The notes under the pieces were generated by a model. That model worked only from the letters and a program-made list of their open reading frames with translations. It was not told the origin of the DNA and searched no databases. Shown here in pieces: positions 19,906-31,389 of a DNA stretch of 64,000 bases. The DNA comes from Albizia julibrissin (lineage: Eukaryota; Streptophyta; Magnoliopsida; Fabales; Fabaceae), in NCBI GenBank assembly GCA_037074505.1, contig CM073484.1:30496501-30560500 (forward strand), in the 5' to 3' direction. The position numbers and the translations under genes are program-made. The first letter of the stretch is position 1. Every line of letters starts with the position of its first letter.

Positions 19906-21758
19906 TGTTAGAGCAAGCTTTTCACCAAAGAGGGGGGGTGAATTGGGTGATTACAAAATAAATGGCAAATTTAAACTCAATGTACAAAACTTAAAGCACA
20001 GTTAATCAACGAAGAGATATCACCAAGGTTCACACAGAGATTTATACTGGTTCGGTCTCAATCACTTGACCTACGTCCAGTCCTCAGAAATCCTTCTGAG
20101 CCTTTCACTATATCTTCCAAGATTCAGTGGGTTCTTGGCACCTAAGTACAAATAGCAAGTTCCTCCAGACACTCGCTCCCCCTTACACAAGGTAATCTCA
20201 AATCCCTACTTAAGGTTCTTCAACCTTAAGTTAACACTATTGAAAATGATTAAGTATGACTGACAAATCTCTCTCACAGAGTATGTAGATAAGAGCTTAA
20301 GCACAGATGAAGAATTGAAGCTTTTTGAGAAGATATTACTTGTAGAGTATTCAGGCGTTTTTCTTTTTTCTTGTATTTTTCAAATGGCTGGACATATATA
20401 GTGGAACCTTTGAATGTCGTTGTAAATATGTCCGTTGATTCAAAAATGCTTCTGTCAAATGTAACAGTATTTGTCTTCCATTACTTCTGAAGTTCTTCTG
20501 CTACCATGAATAGTTGTCGTTTCAGTGGAGTGTTCAGTTGCATGTCAAGTGTGTGATAGTGGAGTACAGCTGTAACACACTTATGAATATAACCGTTAAG
20601 TAATATTTGTATCTCAACAGATTAATATGGATCACTGGAAGTGTTTTATAAAAGAGACAGTAATAAGACCATAGAGAGTGATCCTGTTTTTACAACTAAG
20701 TATTAAAATGATATACCATATGATTTTGATAGCTATTTGAAGAAATCAGTAATAATAGAATTTCACTAGCAAAATCAGTTGTCGTTTGTGAGGGTAAAAG
20801 CAAATGGATCATAGTACATGTAGGAAAGTGTATACTTGAACAATTAATCATTATATGAGAAAATGCAATATCACTGGAAGTGAATATAATGTCATTGGAA
20901 GTGATTTTGAAAACGTTGAATGCTTCTGACAATGATTGCTGGTTCACTGGAAGTGATATTGAAATTTCCACATTTCACTCGAGTGAATTTGGAATCACTG
21001 GAAGTGATTTTGTAAATAGTGTTTTCTTCTTGGAGTGATTTCCAATTCACTGGAAGTGATTTGTAACATTTCAGATATCACTCGAGTGATTCAAGATCAC
21101 TGGAAGTGATTTGGTGATCAGTGAAATATTCTTGCAGTGATTTTGAATCCACTGGAAGTAATTTACAACTTTTCAAACTTCACTCGAGTGATTCAAGATC
21201 ACTGGAAGTGATTTGGCAAATAGTGAAATATTCTTGCAGTGATTTCCAATTCACTGGAAGTGATTCAGCGAAAATGCAACATCACTCGAGTGATTGAGAA
21301 TCACTGGAAGTGATTTGAAAACTTTGGTGGATCACTCAAGTGATCTAAGCTTCACTGGAAGTGATTTGCAAAATAGTGAATTTTTCTTGAAGTGAATTTT
21401 CAATCACTGGAAGTGATTTGCCGTATCACTCGAGTGATTCACAATCACTGGAAGTGATTTGGCGCATCACTCGAGTGATTAAGAATCACTGGAAGTGATT
21501 TTCAAAACAGTGAAATTTTATTGCAGTGATTTCTCGATCACTGGAAGTGATTATGCGGATCACTCGAGTGATTTCACATATCACTCAAGTGATCTGTCAT
21601 TTTTGCCAATCAATCGAGTGATTTCAGCGATCACTCGAGTGATTAACAAAATCGCTCGAGTGATCTTGCACAGATCACCAGAATTGCTTGCTTTACTGAT
21701 AATTAATCCATGAGCTTCCGAAACATGATTTGTTATCATCAAAACATGAAATCTAACA
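19906..21758 (-). repeat. Solo LTR of copia family A
   Basis: A complete 1853-bp LTR, TGTTAGAGCAAGC to AAATCTAACA on the plus strand, almost the same as 1434-3284. It is flanked by the 5-bp direct repeat CAAGA (19901-19905 and 21759-21763), and no internal sequence lies next to it. This is the standard product of recombination between the two LTRs of one element. Its palindrome array occupies about 20865-21670 and differs from the copy at 2391-3200 by point changes, for example CACTCAAGTG for CACTCGAGTG. Confidence 0.92.
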
Positions 21759-23239
21759 CAAGACATTTCACTAGAATTGATCTGAGAGAACTGACATTCA
21801 TTAAAAGTGTGTTGAGTTTCACTAGAAGTGATTTTCCAAAATAAACATATTGCTCGATTGCACTTGGTCCACAACTCGAGTTCTACCTCAAAACTCGAGT
21901 TCTCATGATATCTTTAGATTATAACTCAACTTCTATGTAAAACTTGCAAGAGTTAAAAAATAAACTCAAATTCTCTTCATGCCAAAACTTAAGTTCTCAA
22001 CCTGGTTGCCATGACTTCATATGTGTTCTGCCAGAAACTTGAGGAAGTGCAGATGCAAACTCACGTTCATCTTAGACCACAAATAGAGTTATGTCTCCAA
22101 ACTCGAGTTCTTCTGACTTTCTGGATTCATCACTGGAATGAATTTAAGTATTACTTAAGTGGTCACTTTAAGTGATCTATACATTTTGACTCCAAATATG
22201 GCAAATAACCTATGATCAGAAAGCTCGTATGGTTTCCATTCCAATACAAAAAGAATCAACTCTAAACTCATTGTACTCTATAAGTTATAATCCAAAGAGT
22301 GTCTACTGTTCTAGACAATGTTTTAATTTTCCAGTACCAAGTTCCAGATTCTATGCCACTTTGAATATAACTCCAAATTTGACATATGACTTATCAATAG
22401 AAAACTATTTAGTCTAGTTTCATATGCCTAATTTCAACTCAATTGAACATTAGTTTGGGAGATATGTTCAAAATGCCAAACCTATTTTGGAATATAATGG
22501 TGATTTGAATGTTATCTTCCAAAACTTATATCTCTTTCATCTAAGCTCTTTTGACTTTGATTTTAGTGTCTATTTGACACATTGGGAGTCTAGTTTGATA
22601 TGCAGCTAGTTTCAGCTCAATCGGACGTGTGGTTGGAGAGATATGTCTAAAATATCAAATCTCTATCATGCTAAACATAAAACAGAGCAAAATATAGTGC
22701 TTCCAAACTCATTATGAACTCGAGTTCATAGCTCAAACTCAAGTTCTAACCCATTTTGCATGTTGGAACACTACCAACTCGAGTTTTACAAGAAAACTCA
22801 AGTTTTCAACTTGTTATAACATCAAAAGGTTATTTTTTTCCAAAACCTTAAATGCTACAGTGATTAAGTACTACAATGATTGAACTGCTATAGTGTTAGA
22901 CACTGCTTCAATTGCTAGAGTGCCAACTGTTACAGTATCAACTCGAATTCCCTTCTGACCATAGAAACCTCTATAATTACTTCTAAGAGCTTGAATTTTG
23001 ATATTCTCATTAGTTCTTGCAAGTTCTTCTTTCTTCAATCTCATTCTTCTTGACTCTATAACCTATTTAGATATCTTCTTTATTTTCTTGAATATCTTCA
23101 ATCTTCTTCTTTCTTTGCTTGACTAGTCTATATGATATGTAATATTAAATATAGTAGTTTGTCAATATAGGAGATCAATATATTATGTAAACTTTTTGCT
23201 CTTAATATTTGACATCATCAAAACTAATCATATCTAACA
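21759..23239 (-). repeat. B-type copia LTR fragment, right to left, start part
   Basis: Continues the B-type LTR after the solo LTR. On the minus strand it begins TGTTAGATATGATTAGTTTT (from 23239), like 7067, and contains the CTGTAGCA remnants (22852-22945) and two copies of the stretch with TGAAACTAGACT-like words (about 22350-22640). Here many palindrome positions are replaced by AACTCGAGTT words (21870-22940), so the array has a different base word, AACTCGAGTT, from the A and C arrays. Confidence 0.75.
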
Positions 23240-24437
23240 AGGGCTACCTATGAAGGATTCTTACCAGAGAGGGCTACCTACTAAGGGTTCTGATGGGAGG
23301 GGCTAACCAATCAATAACTAAGCGTCGAGTAAAGTGTTGTAGATTGAAGCCACCGGGACATTGACTATGAAGAGTAGTTCATTATAATGAGTCCCACATC
23401 AAATGAGTTCCCTGAAAAAGAGGTTTATATAACCCAATACATTGCTATGGGGTGCTCTAGTACTATTTATTGAAAGAAAGAAAGAAAAAGAGACTAAGGT
23501 AAAATCAGCTCGATGAGATAGAGAAAGTCAAGCAACTCTTGCTCTCATATCTTATGTAATGGTTTTGCATGTATCTGTTTACCATTAGGTATATTCATTT
23601 CATGAATATATGGTAGGCAGTAAGATTTATTAGGCTAGTATGTCCTTAGGTCGTAAGACCTGATGTGCATTTAAAGCAAGGTTATAAGACCTGCTATGCA
23701 ATCAGAATTTGAGATTCTAGGTAGTGACCTGAGACATAAGATTTCGAGCAGTGTCCTAAAGAGGTTGAAAAGCCTGAGAATGCTGGGCAGTGACTTGAGG
23801 TATGAGATATCAAGTAGTGTCTCGAAGAGGTTGTAAAGCTTGAAAATACCGAGTAGTGTCCCAAAGAGGTTGTAAGACTTGAAAATAGGCTGTAAGACCC
23901 AGTATACATGTTTGTATAGGGTAGTAAGATCAGAATGGACTGTGTGTCCTATGATTGCCCAATGGGCTATATGTCCTATAATTGTTGAATTCTGATTTGC
24001 TGATTGTTATTAGATGGTTTGTTTTGCATGCTTCGAGAAAATTACAAAAGTATGTAAATGGCTTGAATAGTAAGAGATAGAGCCTAAAATTTATTCAGAG
24101 AAATGATAGGATAGGACTATGAGTCCTGAGAGTGTAAGTCCCGATATGCATTCAGTGTGAATGTTGGGTTGTATGTCCTACGACTATTGAATAAGCTAGA
24201 TAAACAAAATGCTTATCAAATGACTGATGTTGTATGCATTTTGAGCATGTATATGAAAGGAAAAGATTGAGTAACAAGAGGTTGAATTCCTAAGCTATGT
24301 TATCTCGCAAGTGGAAGCAGTACTGAACTCGAAGAGGCTAGAAATTATTGCAGAGATGCATAAATTTTTTGGGTCTTGCCATATTTATTCAAAATTTTTC
24401 TTGAATCACTTTGTATTGATAAAAGCTTATGTGAAAG
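23240..24437 (+). repeat. Fragment of the D-type gypsy interior
   Basis: Contains the 30-bp GGGCTACCTA repeat (23241-23310), the CCACCGGGACATTGA word, and many AGTAAGACCTGATGTGCAT-like words, in the same order as 13040-14830 of element D. It has no LTR or TSD of its own, so it is the remnant of an older gypsy-like copy between the inverted B LTR and element C. No ORF is supported. Confidence 0.7.
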
Positions 24438-25786
24438 TGATAGATCACTATGTTTTTTATGATAACAAATGAGGATAAGAGATAATTTATATTAAAATAA
24501 TTGGTTTTTAAATATATTAATATGTGTGTTTAAGTGTGAAGAACTTAATATGAGAATCTAATTCAAAGGGAAGCTTATGTCATGTTCAATAAAGGATCAC
24601 TTGAGTGATGGCATGCATCACTCGAGTGACCACTCAGGTGATGAAGGCAGAAAATAGGTAAATGCGTCTCTGCCATATTTTGGAAGGGATCACTCGAGTA
24701 ATGACCCTTTATCACTCGAGTGATGAGGTAAGTTCACTATTCATTTCAAAGGTAAAACTCTCTGCCAGATTTTTTAAAGGATCACTCGAGTGACCACTCT
24801 AGTAATGACAATGGATTTCAAGTGATGCACTGTGTAGTGAGAACAAATATTGAGTTAGAGAAAATGAGAAAGGATCACATGAGTGAACACTCAAGTAATG
24901 GCCCTAATCACTCGAGTAACCACTAGAGTGATATAATCAGAATATAGCTCCTTAAGTCTCTACTAGTTTTCAGAAGGTATCACTCAAGTGATTACCTTTA
25001 TCACTTGAGTGATCACTCAAGTGATGTGATAGAGAATGTATGATAATCATCCATTATTCATTAATTTGTTATTTTGATGATTAACACTTCATTGTGATAG
25101 TATCTAAGCATTATTTCAGGAATTCAATGAAGAGATCATGCATAGGAAAGAAAAGAGACATTACGAAGCATAAGGAGCATAACGTCCAACGGCTAGTTTT
25201 TCAAACGATGAAGACGGTCAAATGAAGCTGCACCACTCTAACGGACATGTTGAATTACTACCAACAGTTCTATCAACTGAGCTATAAATATAGAAGCATT
25301 CAACAAAGAGGAAAATGAACTTACAACACACAAACATACATTGCTTAATACAGTCTTAGTGCTTTGTTCTTCATATTCATCCTCTGTACTTCAGTATTCA
25401 TACATTCACTCTGTGAGAGAGATTTGTTTGCAAACTCAATATCTTTTATTGAGATAACTTAAGGTTGTGGAACCTTAAGTTGGGATTTGAGATTAATTTG
25501 TGTAAGGGGGATCGAGTGTCCAGAGAGGAGCTTGCTTTGTACTGAGGTGTCAAGTACCCACTGAATATTGGAAGCTATAGTAGAAGGCTCAGAAGGTTTT
25601 CTGAGGACTGGACATAGGTCAAAGTGGTTGTGACTGAACCAATATAAATACTCTGTGTACACTTCGGTGATTTCTATCCTTGCTTTCAATTATGCATTTA
25701 CAGTTTACTGAATTTTTAATAAATTGTTTAATTATTTTATTATTACTCAATTCACTCCCCTCTTGGGTGATTAGCTTACACTAACA
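24438..25786 (+). repeat. 5' LTR of copia C
   Basis: The 1349-bp LTR starts TGATAGATCACTATG (3' LTR: TGTTAGATCACTATG) and ends CACTAACA before the PBS. A palindrome array occupies 24596-25025, mostly the CG-spaced form and its variants CACTTGAGTG and CACTCAAGTG. At 25760 the conserved word caattcac(t/c)cccctcttggg occurs as in A and B. Confidence 0.88.
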
Positions 25787-25788
25787 TT

Positions 25789-25800
25789 TGGTATCAAAGC
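25789..25800 (+). other. Primer-binding site of element C
   Basis: TGGTATCAAAGC two bases after the LTR end, the same sequence as in element A. Confidence 0.85.
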
Positions 25801-25842
25801 ATAGTTCTTCTTGTTCAAGTATAACAACCTAAGAATGACCTA

Positions 25843-27410
25843 ATGGCAAACATGGATGAAGGAATTCTTCCTGACGAAGCTTCTATTACTAGACCACCAA
25901 GTTTCAACGATAAACATTTCTCCTTCTGAAAAGAAAAATTTTGAGTATTTGTCATGGCAACAGAATATGGTCTATAGGACGTAATTGAAACTAGGTATTA
26001 TGTGCCTACAAAGACTGTATAAGGGTACAAAGTTCCCAAGGCACCAGTAGAATTTGACGATAATGACAAAAGGCTCGTGACCCTTAACAGTAAAGCAATT
26101 CTTATGATTTAAAGTGCCTTGAATCAAAAAGAATACTTAAGAATTGTACACTTCAAATGGCTAAGGAGATGTGGCAAGCTCCAGAAGTTGTTCATGAAGG
26201 AACATTAGGAATTAAAGAAAATCGAATTAATACTCTGGTTACAGAGTTTGATCTACTTCGTATGAAGGAAGGTGAGTCAATAGCTAAATTCAAACTTAGA
26301 TATACTCATCTTGTAAATCAACTTGTAGCACTTGAAAGAATCTATGATCAGAATACCCAAGTACGAAAAAATATTAAATATACTCTCCAAAGAGTGGGAA
26401 GCCAAAGTCACGGCAATTAAAGAAGCAAAAGGAGAATCAATGCAATCAGTAGCTTCTCTATTTGGGAGTCTTTCAGAATATGAAAGCAAACTAAAATTCA
26501 AATGAGAACTAGAGGAAGTCGGTGATAAGAAAAAGAAGAGCCTTGCATTGAACGCTACAAAGGTAGAAAGTCAAGAAGAAGACGATAAGTTCGACGATGA
26601 TGAAATAGGCCTGATAATAAGAAGATTTAAGAAATTTTATAAGGGCCAAGGTTTCAGAAACTCTCAAAAAGGAGGAACCAGTAGCAGAAGAGAATCCAAA
26701 GAGATCATATGTTATGAATGTGGCAAACCTAGACATATCAAATCAGAATGTCCAAAATTATTGTAGAAAAATAGAGAAAAGAGAAAAGCAAACCCTTAAA
26801 CAAAAAGAAGCCATTTGTTTCTGCAATATGGGAAGATAATTCCTCATATGAAGAAATAGCCAACATATGTTTGTTGATTAAGAGGAAACGGAGGAAAAGG
26901 TAAGTGATCATAACCCTACTTATGATGAATTACATGATAAATATAATGCTTTACATTCTAAATTTATCAAGGTAGTTAAAGAACTAAATGCATTCAAAAA
27001 GAAAAATAAATCACTTGAAGAAAAGCTTAAAGAATCTTCAGAATGCAAAAATTGTTCTTCTTTGCAAAAGAAAAATATGGATCTTACCAAAACTCTTGAA
27101 AAGTTTACAAAAGGTAGTGAAACGTTAAATATCATTTTAAAAGCACAACGTTTTGTGAATGATAAGTCTGGTATTAGATAAAATCCAAAATTAGACAAAA
27201 AGGGAGGTAAGAAGAAGACCAGAGGGAAAACATATTTAAATTATTTTAGACTTTCTGTGCATATATCTAATCCTTTTGCACATTGTAATTCTTGTAATAG
27301 GAAAGGACATTATACCTTTTCATGCATTCATAAAAAGAAAGAAATTATAGGAACCTACAAATGGGTACCTAAGAATTCATATGTTTAGAAAATTATATGT
27401 ACTAACCTAA
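25843..27410 (+). pseudogene. gag: copia gag of element C, broken
   Basis: The ATG at 25843 opens MANMDEGILPDEASITRPP, matching gag A. Early stops replace Trp (TGG to TGA at 25927, TGG to TAG at 25975). The central UBN2-like part is present (RMKEGESIAKFKLRYTHLVN, around 26250-26310), unlike gag A. An extra A near 26370 shifts the frame. Further on are the zinc knuckle CYECGKPRHIKSEC (about 26709), a Lys-rich probable coiled coil (26920-27160), and a second knuckle CNSCNRKGHYTFSC (about 27287), followed by the conserved KWVPK. Two knuckles are usual in SIRE-type gag proteins. It is non-functional as it stands. Confidence 0.83.
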
Positions 27411-27455
27411 AAGGACCCAAAAAGATATGAGTACCTAAAATATAACTGTACTTTA

Positions 27456-29402
27456 TTGCAGGTATGTTTTAGAGCATCAAAAGCTAATAAATGGTATATA
27501 GATAGTGGATGCTCCAGACATATGACAAGTGATCCTAAGAATTTTACCATATTAGAACCAAAAGAAGGTGGCAAGTTAAAATTTAGAGGAAATCAAACTG
27601 GAAGGATAGAAGGACTTGGTGAAATCAAAAGTAATAAAGGTATACAAGTCAAGGACGTGTATTACGTTGAAGGCTTGTGTTACAATCTGCTAAGTGTTAG
27701 TCAAAGTACAGATAAAAAAATTGAGAAAGAAGTTTTGCCTTAATAAGGACAACCCAAAGCTCGGAAATATAATAAGAGTCATCCTCTAGAACAAGTTATA
27801 GGAGGAGTAAATGAAAGAGTCAAATCCAGACTTCAAGTTTTAAATAAAGTTAGTTTCTCTGCATTTATTTCTAAATTAGAACTTTTTAACATTGATGAAG
27901 CCCTAACAGACAATGATTTGGTTTTAGCAATGCAAGAAGGGCTTAATCAATTTGAGAGAAATCGAGTTTGGTATTTGGTATCCTGGCTTAAGGATCATTC
28001 GATCATTAGTACTAAATAGGTATTCAATAACAAACTTGATGAATCCGTAGCCAATGTTAGGAATAAGGCAAGATTGGTAGCCAAAGGCTATAATCAAGAA
28101 GAAGGCATTGACTATGAGGAAACGTATGCTCCAGTACAAGGTTGGAAGCTATACATATACTCTTAGCCTTTACTTGTATCAAAGGATTCAAGCTTTATAA
28201 AATAGATGTAAAAAGTGTATTTTTAAATGGATACATCACAAAGGAAGTTTATGTTGAACAACCTCCTGGATTTGAAGATGTTTCAAAACCAAATCATGTT
28301 TTCAAACTGAAAAAGGCATTATATGATTTGAAATAAGCCCCTAGAGCATGGTATGAAAGATTAAGCAAATTTCTCATCGAATAAGGTTTTGCACAAGGAA
28401 AAGTCAATACAACTTTATTTAGAAAACAAAAATGAAATGATATTCTAGTAGTTCAAATTTATGTTGACTATATTATATTTGTTACTACTAACGACTATAT
28501 GTGCAAGTTTCCATATATGAAGCAGGGTGAGTTTGAGATGTTTATGATGGGAGAATTGACGTTTTTTCTCAGTTTACAAATCAAACAAAGAAAGAACGAG
28601 ATATTCATATCTCAACCTAAATATCTTAAAGAACTTCTTAAAAAGTTTGGATTAGACTAAGATAATGGAGCGAAAACCCCCATGAGTTCAACGATTCTTA
28701 TGGATGCTGGTGAGGAAAAAGGAATTGATTTCAATATAACCTAGTATAGAGAAATGATTGGATCATTACTTTACCTTACAGCAGTAGACCTGATATTCAA
28801 TTCAATGTTGGTTTATGTGCAAGATATCAATTGCGTCCCAAAGTATCACATTTTAAAGCAGTGAAAAGAATTTTCAGATATCTAATAGACATGAAGGAAT
28901 TGGGTATATGGTATCCTAAAAGAGGTAATGAATATTTAGTTGCATATTCTAATTCTGATCATGGTGGTTATAAAACATATAGGAAGAGTATAAGTGGGCA
29001 ATGCCAATTTCTTGGAGGTGCAGTTGTCTCTTGGTTCAACAAGAAACAAACTACTGTATCATTATCTTCAACGGAAATAGAATACATAGCATCCTCAAGT
29101 TGTTGTGCACAAATATTATGGCTGAAACAACAATTACAAGATCTTGGCATATATCTCAAAGAAATTCCTATCTACTGTGATAACACTAGCATAATAAGCT
29201 TGGCGAAAAATCTAGTACAACACTCAAGAACCAAGCATATTGATATAAGACATCATTTTATTAGAGATCATATTCAAAAGAAAGATGTCAAGGTGTTGTT
29301 CATCCTAACTCATCTGCAATTGGCTGACATATTCTCGAAGCCACTTGCCAACGATCAATTTTTGTTCATACGAAAAGAATTGGGAAGGGTAAATCACAAT
29401 TA
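27456..29402 (+). pseudogene. pol: copia pol of element C, integrase deleted
   Basis: Pol normally encodes protease, integrase, reverse transcriptase and RNase H. Here the protease is clear (KWYIDSGCSRHM near 27490-27525). After CYNLLSVSQ (to about 27710) the sequence goes directly to the start of RT (SHPLEQVIGGVNERVKSRL near 27780), so the integrase, usually about 400 residues, is gone. RT continues with ARLVAKGYNQ and KIDVKSVFLNG; the catalytic YVDD reads YVDY near 28460. Stops occur at 28017 (Trp to TAG) and 28334 (Gln to TAA) among others. RNase H ends the frame (28831-29402) with SSTEIEYIA, YCDN and ADIFSKPL, but the first catalytic Asp of the AYSD motif reads Asn (AYSNSD). Confidence 0.88.
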
Positions 29403-29614
29403 ATTGTAAGTTATTATATGTTTCTAAATGTTAGATATAGTTATTTAAATATGTTTTAATGATAACTGACTTAAGCATCAGAGTATCTATAAAATTTCTT
29501 TTGCAGGACTTTTATATTATGCTAAATGGTAACAAAAATAGGGATAAACAGAGGGAGTAATCACTCGAGTGCCAACTTCAAGTGATCAGCTAATCACTCG
29601 AGTGATAACTGGGA

Positions 29615-30040
29615 GTGATGGATTCACCAAGTTCCTCCAGTACTCCAACTTTCACTGAGAAAGAGCCAAAGGAATCTAAGTATGATCCTAAACTTGCCAA
29701 GGTAATGGCAAGCATGCTTGATGAAGCCTACAAAACCCAAGGAGGGAAGCAAGGACCATCCAAGGCTCCTAAGTCTCTACTAAAGGAGGGAATGGGAGAA
29801 AAGGAAGAAGCAATTGTTGTCCCTCCGAAAGGTTTCAACAAAAACAAACTCGAAGAAACCCCCAAATTCAAGGAGGAATTTTCAAGGAGAAAGGTTTGTC
29901 GAATGTTCTATGTTAACCTTTATGTTCTTAAGGAATCTTTGAAGTGTGATTTGAGCCCCTATCTTAATTCCTACTTACCTTGGCTTTCCATTAAACTCCC
30001 ATATTGCACCAAAGTAGTTATACATTTTTATTGTAATTTA
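29615..30040 (+). pseudogene. Third ORF of element C, 5' part before CACTA insertion
   Basis: The frame starts MMDSPSSSSTPTFTEKEPKE, rich in Ser, Lys and Glu, and continues to the CACTA insertion point at 30040/30041. Extra ORFs at this place in SIRE/Maximus elements are often called env-like or aORF; their role is not settled. The reading frame carries on in phase at 38894 after the TTA duplication, so the insertion was what split it. Confidence 0.72.
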
Positions 30041-30425
30041 CACTAGTGCAAAATAGCGTTTTTAGACCGCATTATTTAGACCGGTTATTGCGGATAAGGT
30101 CTAAAAGAAACACGCGGTGGCAATTCGTAATTAAAAGCAATGTTTTAGACCGGTTGTCTAAAAAACCGGTCTGAAAAATCTTATTTAGACCTGTTATATA
30201 AACACACGGTCTCAAAAACAAATTAAGACCGTTTTTTAAATAACCGGTCTTAAAAGTCAATAATTTAAGATCGGTTATTTAAACAACCGGTCTGAAAAAT
30301 AAAATTATTAAAATGAATAAAAAAATCACGTTATTATTAAGACCGGTTGTTTAAATAAATGGTCTTAAAAGTCAATAATTTAAGACCGGTTATTTAAATA
30401 ATCGGTCTTAAAAGTCTAATATTCA
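30041..30425. repeat. CACTA 5' terminal and subterminal repeats
   Basis: After the terminal repeat come about a dozen copies of TTTAAGACCGGTT or its complement, mostly paired as inverted repeats of about 30 bp with an AT-rich centre. Such subterminal repeats bind the element's own DNA-binding protein in En/Spm. The G+C-rich sequence 30426-30780 after it is a probable promoter and leader region. Confidence 0.85.
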
Positions 30426-31389
30426 AACCTAGTCGGCCGTGAAAGTTCATTTCATCAGTTACGTTTCACTTCCCCCTCTGCTTCCACCGCCGCGAACTGC
30501 TCAAGTCCAATGCAGTAGGTGATATTCTGTCTTATTCTCCGGCCACCCTTCCAGTCGCCGCCACCGCTTCCACCTTCTTTTCCATATTCTGTTGTCGGCG
30601 TTTGAAATACTCCCTCCTTCTCCATTCGTACGTGCCATTGCTACGAAAAAATTCACCGTGAGTACCATCGTGAAGGGCGGCTGAGCTTCTTATATCTCCA
30701 GCCTTTATCTCACTCCAGCTTGTTTCCCAGCCACTGCTACCCCTCTCCTCCTGCGCCTCAAGCCACGGTCCAAGTTACTTCAAACAGGTAATGTCCCCTA
30801 TCTCAATGCTCCGTATAAATAGACATTGTGTATTCACTGTCTGTCCAAGAATAATCTGTACTATAATTGAACTAGAAATTAAAATAGAAATGGAGAAAAA
30901 AATTACATTTACTCTGATGGAAATTAATTGGTGAAGCTTAATTAACGGTGTCCTGAACTGGTGTGATTTGATTATTTGAGGATCAGGGTACTGATAATTG
31001 CTAGTTTTCATAGTCTCTGGATTGCTTAAGTTATTATGTCAAATTTCCTGGCATGTATGCTTATGAATGGCTGATTAGAAAATTGTTACATAATATTCAG
31101 TTAGTTTTGAAACTAAATTTGAGAGGTGATTTGAGGTTTTGACTAAAGCAATTCTTGTGTATGTGGTCTAATTTAAGTCCTAAAATTGCTAGTGTATGTT
31201 GATACATTTTCCATATTACTTGAAGAAAATGGAACAGACTGCAATTATATCTTATGCGGAATTCTAATGAAGAATTCTGTTAAACTAGATAAATTGATGA
31301 GTGTAACCTTTTCATACTCTCATCATACTCCTGCCTTTTCCAGGGCAGTTAATATACAGAAGAGAAGAAAAAAAAAGGTGTTGAAATAT
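30426..31389 (+). promoter_or_regulatory. CACTA leader region before the transposase
   Basis: No gene is seen. The first part (30440-30780) is rich in CCACCGCC and CTTCCACC words, as in a GC-rich promoter/5' UTR; a possible 5' splice site CAAACAG/GTAATG lies at 30787, and the rest to 31389 is AT-rich and intron-like. This is inferred from composition and position. Confidence 0.4.
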
